From Bugula neritina (lineage: Eukaryota > Bryozoa > Gymnolaemata > Cheilostomatida > Bugulidae): 64,000 nucleotides of DNA. Each line of letters begins with the position of its first letter. Within the stretch, counting starts at the first letter, position 1. The stretch spans positions 11,107,722 through 11,171,721 of the forward strand of contig OZ037766.1 of the NCBI GenBank assembly GCA_964035545.1. Direction: 5' to 3'. Shown in pieces: positions 60,616 to 64,000 of the stretch. The translations under genes were made by a program, and so were the position numbers. The notes below the pieces were generated by a model. It saw only the letters and a program-made list of their open reading frames with translations. It did not search any database and had not been told where the DNA came from.

Positions 60616-62031
60616 TATATCCATAGTATTTCTTTAGAATATCTCTTTGATTGCACAAACCCTCATATGGATTGCACTCTATTAATTTGTTATCGCATGT
60701 GATATAATTTATTTTTATGAGCTTTTAAATCATTGTGTAGTTTTGCCAGCACAATTGTGTTTTATTGTTATTAATCACTTTTTCTTATACATTTTTACAA
60801 TTATTATCTGTGATGGAGCTATAGTTTTTTCATTAGTAGCTAGTTATTTTTTCAAGAATAAATACTGAAAAATGTCAAAATAATTAAGGAGTCTTTTTCT
60901 TAGATCATTACATATGAAAGAAATTATTGGGTTTCAAGTCTATGTAAATTGAACAAACCAGACCATAGAAACTGCAGTGTCTACACTTTATACATTGCAA
61001 GTAAAATGCCGCAGTACTAAATGTGTATCACATATGCATATATTTAAAAATAAGATATTTAAAATAAAGCTCATTATTTGCTCCTTGCTAAATACAATAG
61101 AACATTATTTGGTAAAAAACATAAGTTGTGGTGGGCTATTAAAGGTGTGGACTGTGGAGGCATAATGTTATTGCAATTGTATCAAGACCAGCTAGTTATG
61201 TTCACTGATAGCCTGATTTTAATTTTTAAAAGGTCAATTAAAATATAATTCTGCTTCCTGGACAAATTTTGCGGGTTTTCTTCTTTTTAATTTTCTTGGA
61301 ACATAAACGGCTGGGTGAGTGAGAGATAAGTTCTAGGTGGTTGTCTTAAAATTTGTGTAACTAAATTTCTAATTTGACTGCTCAGTACAGGCTAATGGCT
61401 ATAAGCTATTACCTTCTACAACACTAAAGTATGAGAATTATGTGACCAGGACATGCTTTGCTAAGAAATGAAGATCAGCAGACCATAAGCAGCATCATAA
61501 ACTGGTGGTATATAGAAAAAGAAGCAAAAAAGCACCTACTGCTTACTACAACCTACTACAACTTCAACTGCAAAATGCACCTTGGGAAATTAACAGCATT
61601 AATTCATTTTGTCATTTTTCAACTATATTAGCAATCTTCCTAAACTGATCCAGGTACAATATATACAAAACAAGACTGAATCATGAAATAACATTAATAT
61701 TGCAAGTACTTCTAGATTGCATTTTCCAAGAGTAGACAACAAACACAAATGTTAAAATGGCCTTCATTTAAGAGGTTAAAATTGTTGCCATACAATTTTT
61801 TATAAAAAAAAGTACATTCACTGCCATAGATTACAGAAACTTAATATAACTATTTTGAAATATGCTATGCACATTATATAGCAATGAGCCCAAATGAAAC
61901 AAATTCAACTAAAATTTCGCATTGTGATGTTCACACTATATACACACATAAGGCATTATTGTTTACATTTTTGTTACATCTTTTACTTTAGTATTACAAT
62001 ATAATGTACGTTCCATATGACGCAGTTAACT
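60616..62031. other. Convergent spacer between FMN reductase and RRP4
   Basis: AT-rich 3' flanks of both genes. AATAAA motifs near 60859 and 61062 could end the FMN reductase transcript. No coding exon, RNA gene or repeat is supported. Confidence 0.5.
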
Positions 62032-63740
62032 TCACATTTCAGTTTCAATCCTTTGCCGAGTCATGCTAACAATATTCTGCATGGCTTCAGGTTTCAACAT
62101 TTCATAAAGCTAAAAATAGATTACAGCTATTAGATATTACGTTACATATATTATATAGTTAACCCATTGAGCTGCGGCACTTCAACTGTGAATGTTAGCA
62201 AAAAAGCTAACAGAATTAAACTTACTACTCAAGTTGCATGATTTTAAGATATGACAATAAGATAGCAAATTTTTGAAAATTTCGTTCATACAGCAAGTAA
62301 CGACCAGATCTAAATGAATATCATTACCTGATATTGTGAAGATGCTTCATAAGCGTAGTATACACTTGTATCGTAAAGCATCATTTTATATTGAGCCAAA
62401 CACAGAATAGAGTTTCGCATACGCACCATAGCTTCACGCTCTTGCTCACTAATAGGCTGTAATGAAGACAAATGAAAAAAGTAACATTTTTTGACACAGC
62501 TTTAAACATTCTGGTTACGATTCTAGACTCAAGAGTAAGCATAACCAAATTATCTCACCAGCAACTGACTGCAATTATACAAACTGCTCCTGCATGCCTA
62601 AGGCTGTCCAAAAAATGAAATGCAAAACTAAAGCTATTTTTAATTTCAATTTTCATAAAGTACCAAGAGTTGTCTTCTTTCGAGAACTTCAGAAAGACAA
62701 TTAAAAAGCAACTTGTTTCAGTAAGATTTTAGGGCACATATAAAATGTGCCCTACAAACAACTCAGCAACTTTATGCTAGGATCAACACAAGATGACCAA
62801 TAATTAGTTGATTTATATATTTTTCTACAAAAAGGGCAAACAAGAATAACTAAAGTCTTCAAATAACACTTTAGTTTTATTCAAAGAGTATACTAAAAAC
62901 AAAAGAACAAATTGCAGCAATGCATTTGCAAGCAGTGCAACATAATACCTACATCAAGTCTCTGAACAAATCCACCCTCGGCACCCTCACTAGACTGGAG
63001 AGGACATATCCATATGTACCCATTGTTTCCAAGAATCACCGTAACACCACACGGCAGATTATGGAAATGGTTTTTACATCTTTTCACTAATGATGGGCTA
63101 ACTTTCACAAGAATTCCTTGACCCAACTAAAATTCAAAAATATTTTGCTTAGTTAAAGATATTTATAAAGCACAATGAAACTTATCTAGAAATATTTTAT
63201 AAACGCCATCCAATGTAATACATGAACACATATATTTCTACCAAGCCAAGTTTGAATATAAATTTTAATTCTGTTCAAATCTAAACCTGGGCATCTATAC
63301 ATTACTGAATAAATACAAAAAACCAAATTAAATGCAGTTTTATTTAGCCCATGACATTCTACATAAAAAATACAAATAGATGCAAACTCCGAAAAACATA
63401 TAACACCAATTACATGTCCAGCCCTCATTTAAAACAAGTTCTAAACTTTTCCACGTATTTCAAAACATTTAATCAACGCTTGTAGAATTCATGAAAACCA
63501 AAACCAGCTCTAAAGAGGCAGCAACCTGTAGAATGACTTTTAAATATAACTATATAGTTGACACTCCCATATTTTACAAGATTCACTTTGCTTCTGCATA
63601 GCTACCTTGCCATACTTCAAGCTCCTAGTATGTAAAGATAGATGTCCATCACTGTACACAGTTTGCACCTCTGCACTGATTAGATCACCTTCCGACAAGT
63701 ACTCTCTCATCATCCGCTCATCTTCTTCGCTTCTTTTTCT
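62032..63740 (-). CDS. EXOSC2: Exosome complex component RRP4 (EXOSC2), 3' part
   Basis: RNA-binding cap subunit of the RNA exosome, which degrades and trims RNA in nucleus and cytoplasm. Exons in gene order: 63740-63606, 63126-62953, 62456-62328, 62109-62032. All are in phase 0 and give the last 171 residues. The sequence covers the end of the S1 domain (GDLISAEVQTVYSDGHLSLH, TRSLKYGKLGQG), the KH domain (VSPSLVKRCKNHFHNLPCGV, ILGNNGYIWIC) and the C-terminal helices (LYDTSVYYAYEA, MTRQRIETEM). The first visible exon starts RKRSEEDERMMREYL, matching the family's RRRSAEDE region. The N-terminal exons, with about 110 residues by family comparison, lie beyond the right edge. Convergent with the FMN reductase. 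Confidence 0.94.
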
Positions 63741-64000
63741 CTAACCAACAAGCATTGTAGTAACATACAAGCGATGAATTAACTGATATAAAAAAAGAAA
63801 CTTTTTATAATTGATGAGAATAATGCCTATTATTGATACTTAGCCCCTGATAAAATATGACTTATCTTGAGTTTAAAGGCGGTAAGCTTCCAGGTTATTT
63901 ATTACATTTGAGCAAAAGTTTGCATGCTTTTCAACTGTTTTATCAGCATTTTATCCAATTTCTTATACGAAAACACTACAAAAATGTAAGTAAAAGTGGT
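63741..64000 (-). other. Intron of EXOSC2 to the window edge
   Basis: Starts with the AG acceptor (minus strand) before exon RKRSEEDE. No further exon is visible in the remaining 260 bases. Confidence 0.6.

Overview
The window is nuclear DNA from an animal. Genes have many GT-AG introns, the background is AT-rich, and the gene set is metazoan: Smad4, ERK-type MAPK, ALDH9A1, STOML1, an SLCO/OATP transporter, ATP synthase inhibitory factor IF1 and exosome RRP4. A bacterial-type FMN reductase that is rarely discussed in vertebrates and the general gene style suggest an invertebrate, perhaps a lophotrochozoan. The species cannot be fixed from sequence alone.

Layout from left to right: Smad4 (+, 1197-8689, 10 coding exons); ERK MAP kinase (-, 10394-17011, 9 exons); an unrecognised two-exon gene (+, 17746-19965); 4-trimethylaminobutyraldehyde dehydrogenase ALDH9A1 (-, 20284-24710, 9 exons); stomatin-like STOML1 with an SCP2 tail (+, 26498-31426, 9 exons); SLCO/OATP transporter (-, 34214-42450, 11 exons); IF1 (-, 44607-48800, 4 exons, with a dead LINE fragment in intron 1); a complete Gypsy-type LTR retrotransposon (-, 49463-57325); an NAD(P)H-dependent FMN reductase (+, 58108-60615, 4 exons); and the 3' part of RRP4/EXOSC2 (-, 62032-63740, running off the right edge). 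All listed exons join in a consistent reading phase and give proteins of the expected family length. Neighbouring host genes mostly alternate strand, giving convergent and divergent pairs. They belong to unrelated pathways (TGF-beta and MAPK signalling, carnitine synthesis, membrane lipid, transport, mitochondrial energy, RNA decay), so no operon-like logic is apparent.

The most striking item is the LTR retrotransposon. Its two 410-bp LTRs differ at one base, it is flanked by a 4-bp ATAT duplication, and it has a primer site matching the tRNA-Leu 3' end. Gag and Pol are intact and GC-rich. A textbook -1 frameshift cassette (T TTA AAC, 6-nt spacer, 9-bp stem) joins gag to pol. Pol carries a long C-terminal extension with C2H2 zinc-finger motifs and a basic coiled coil. 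The U3 region holds a large nested palindrome, a kappaB-like site and a TATA box. The element sits in the divergent intergenic space between IF1 and the FMN reductase.

Smaller structures include a Tourist-like MITE in Smad4 intron 3 whose end has been amplified in tandem, tandem duplications that copy 5' splice sites in Smad4 and ERK, and several patches of degenerate GATA/TATAC-type simple sequence with inverted repeats. No tRNA, rRNA or CRISPR was seen.
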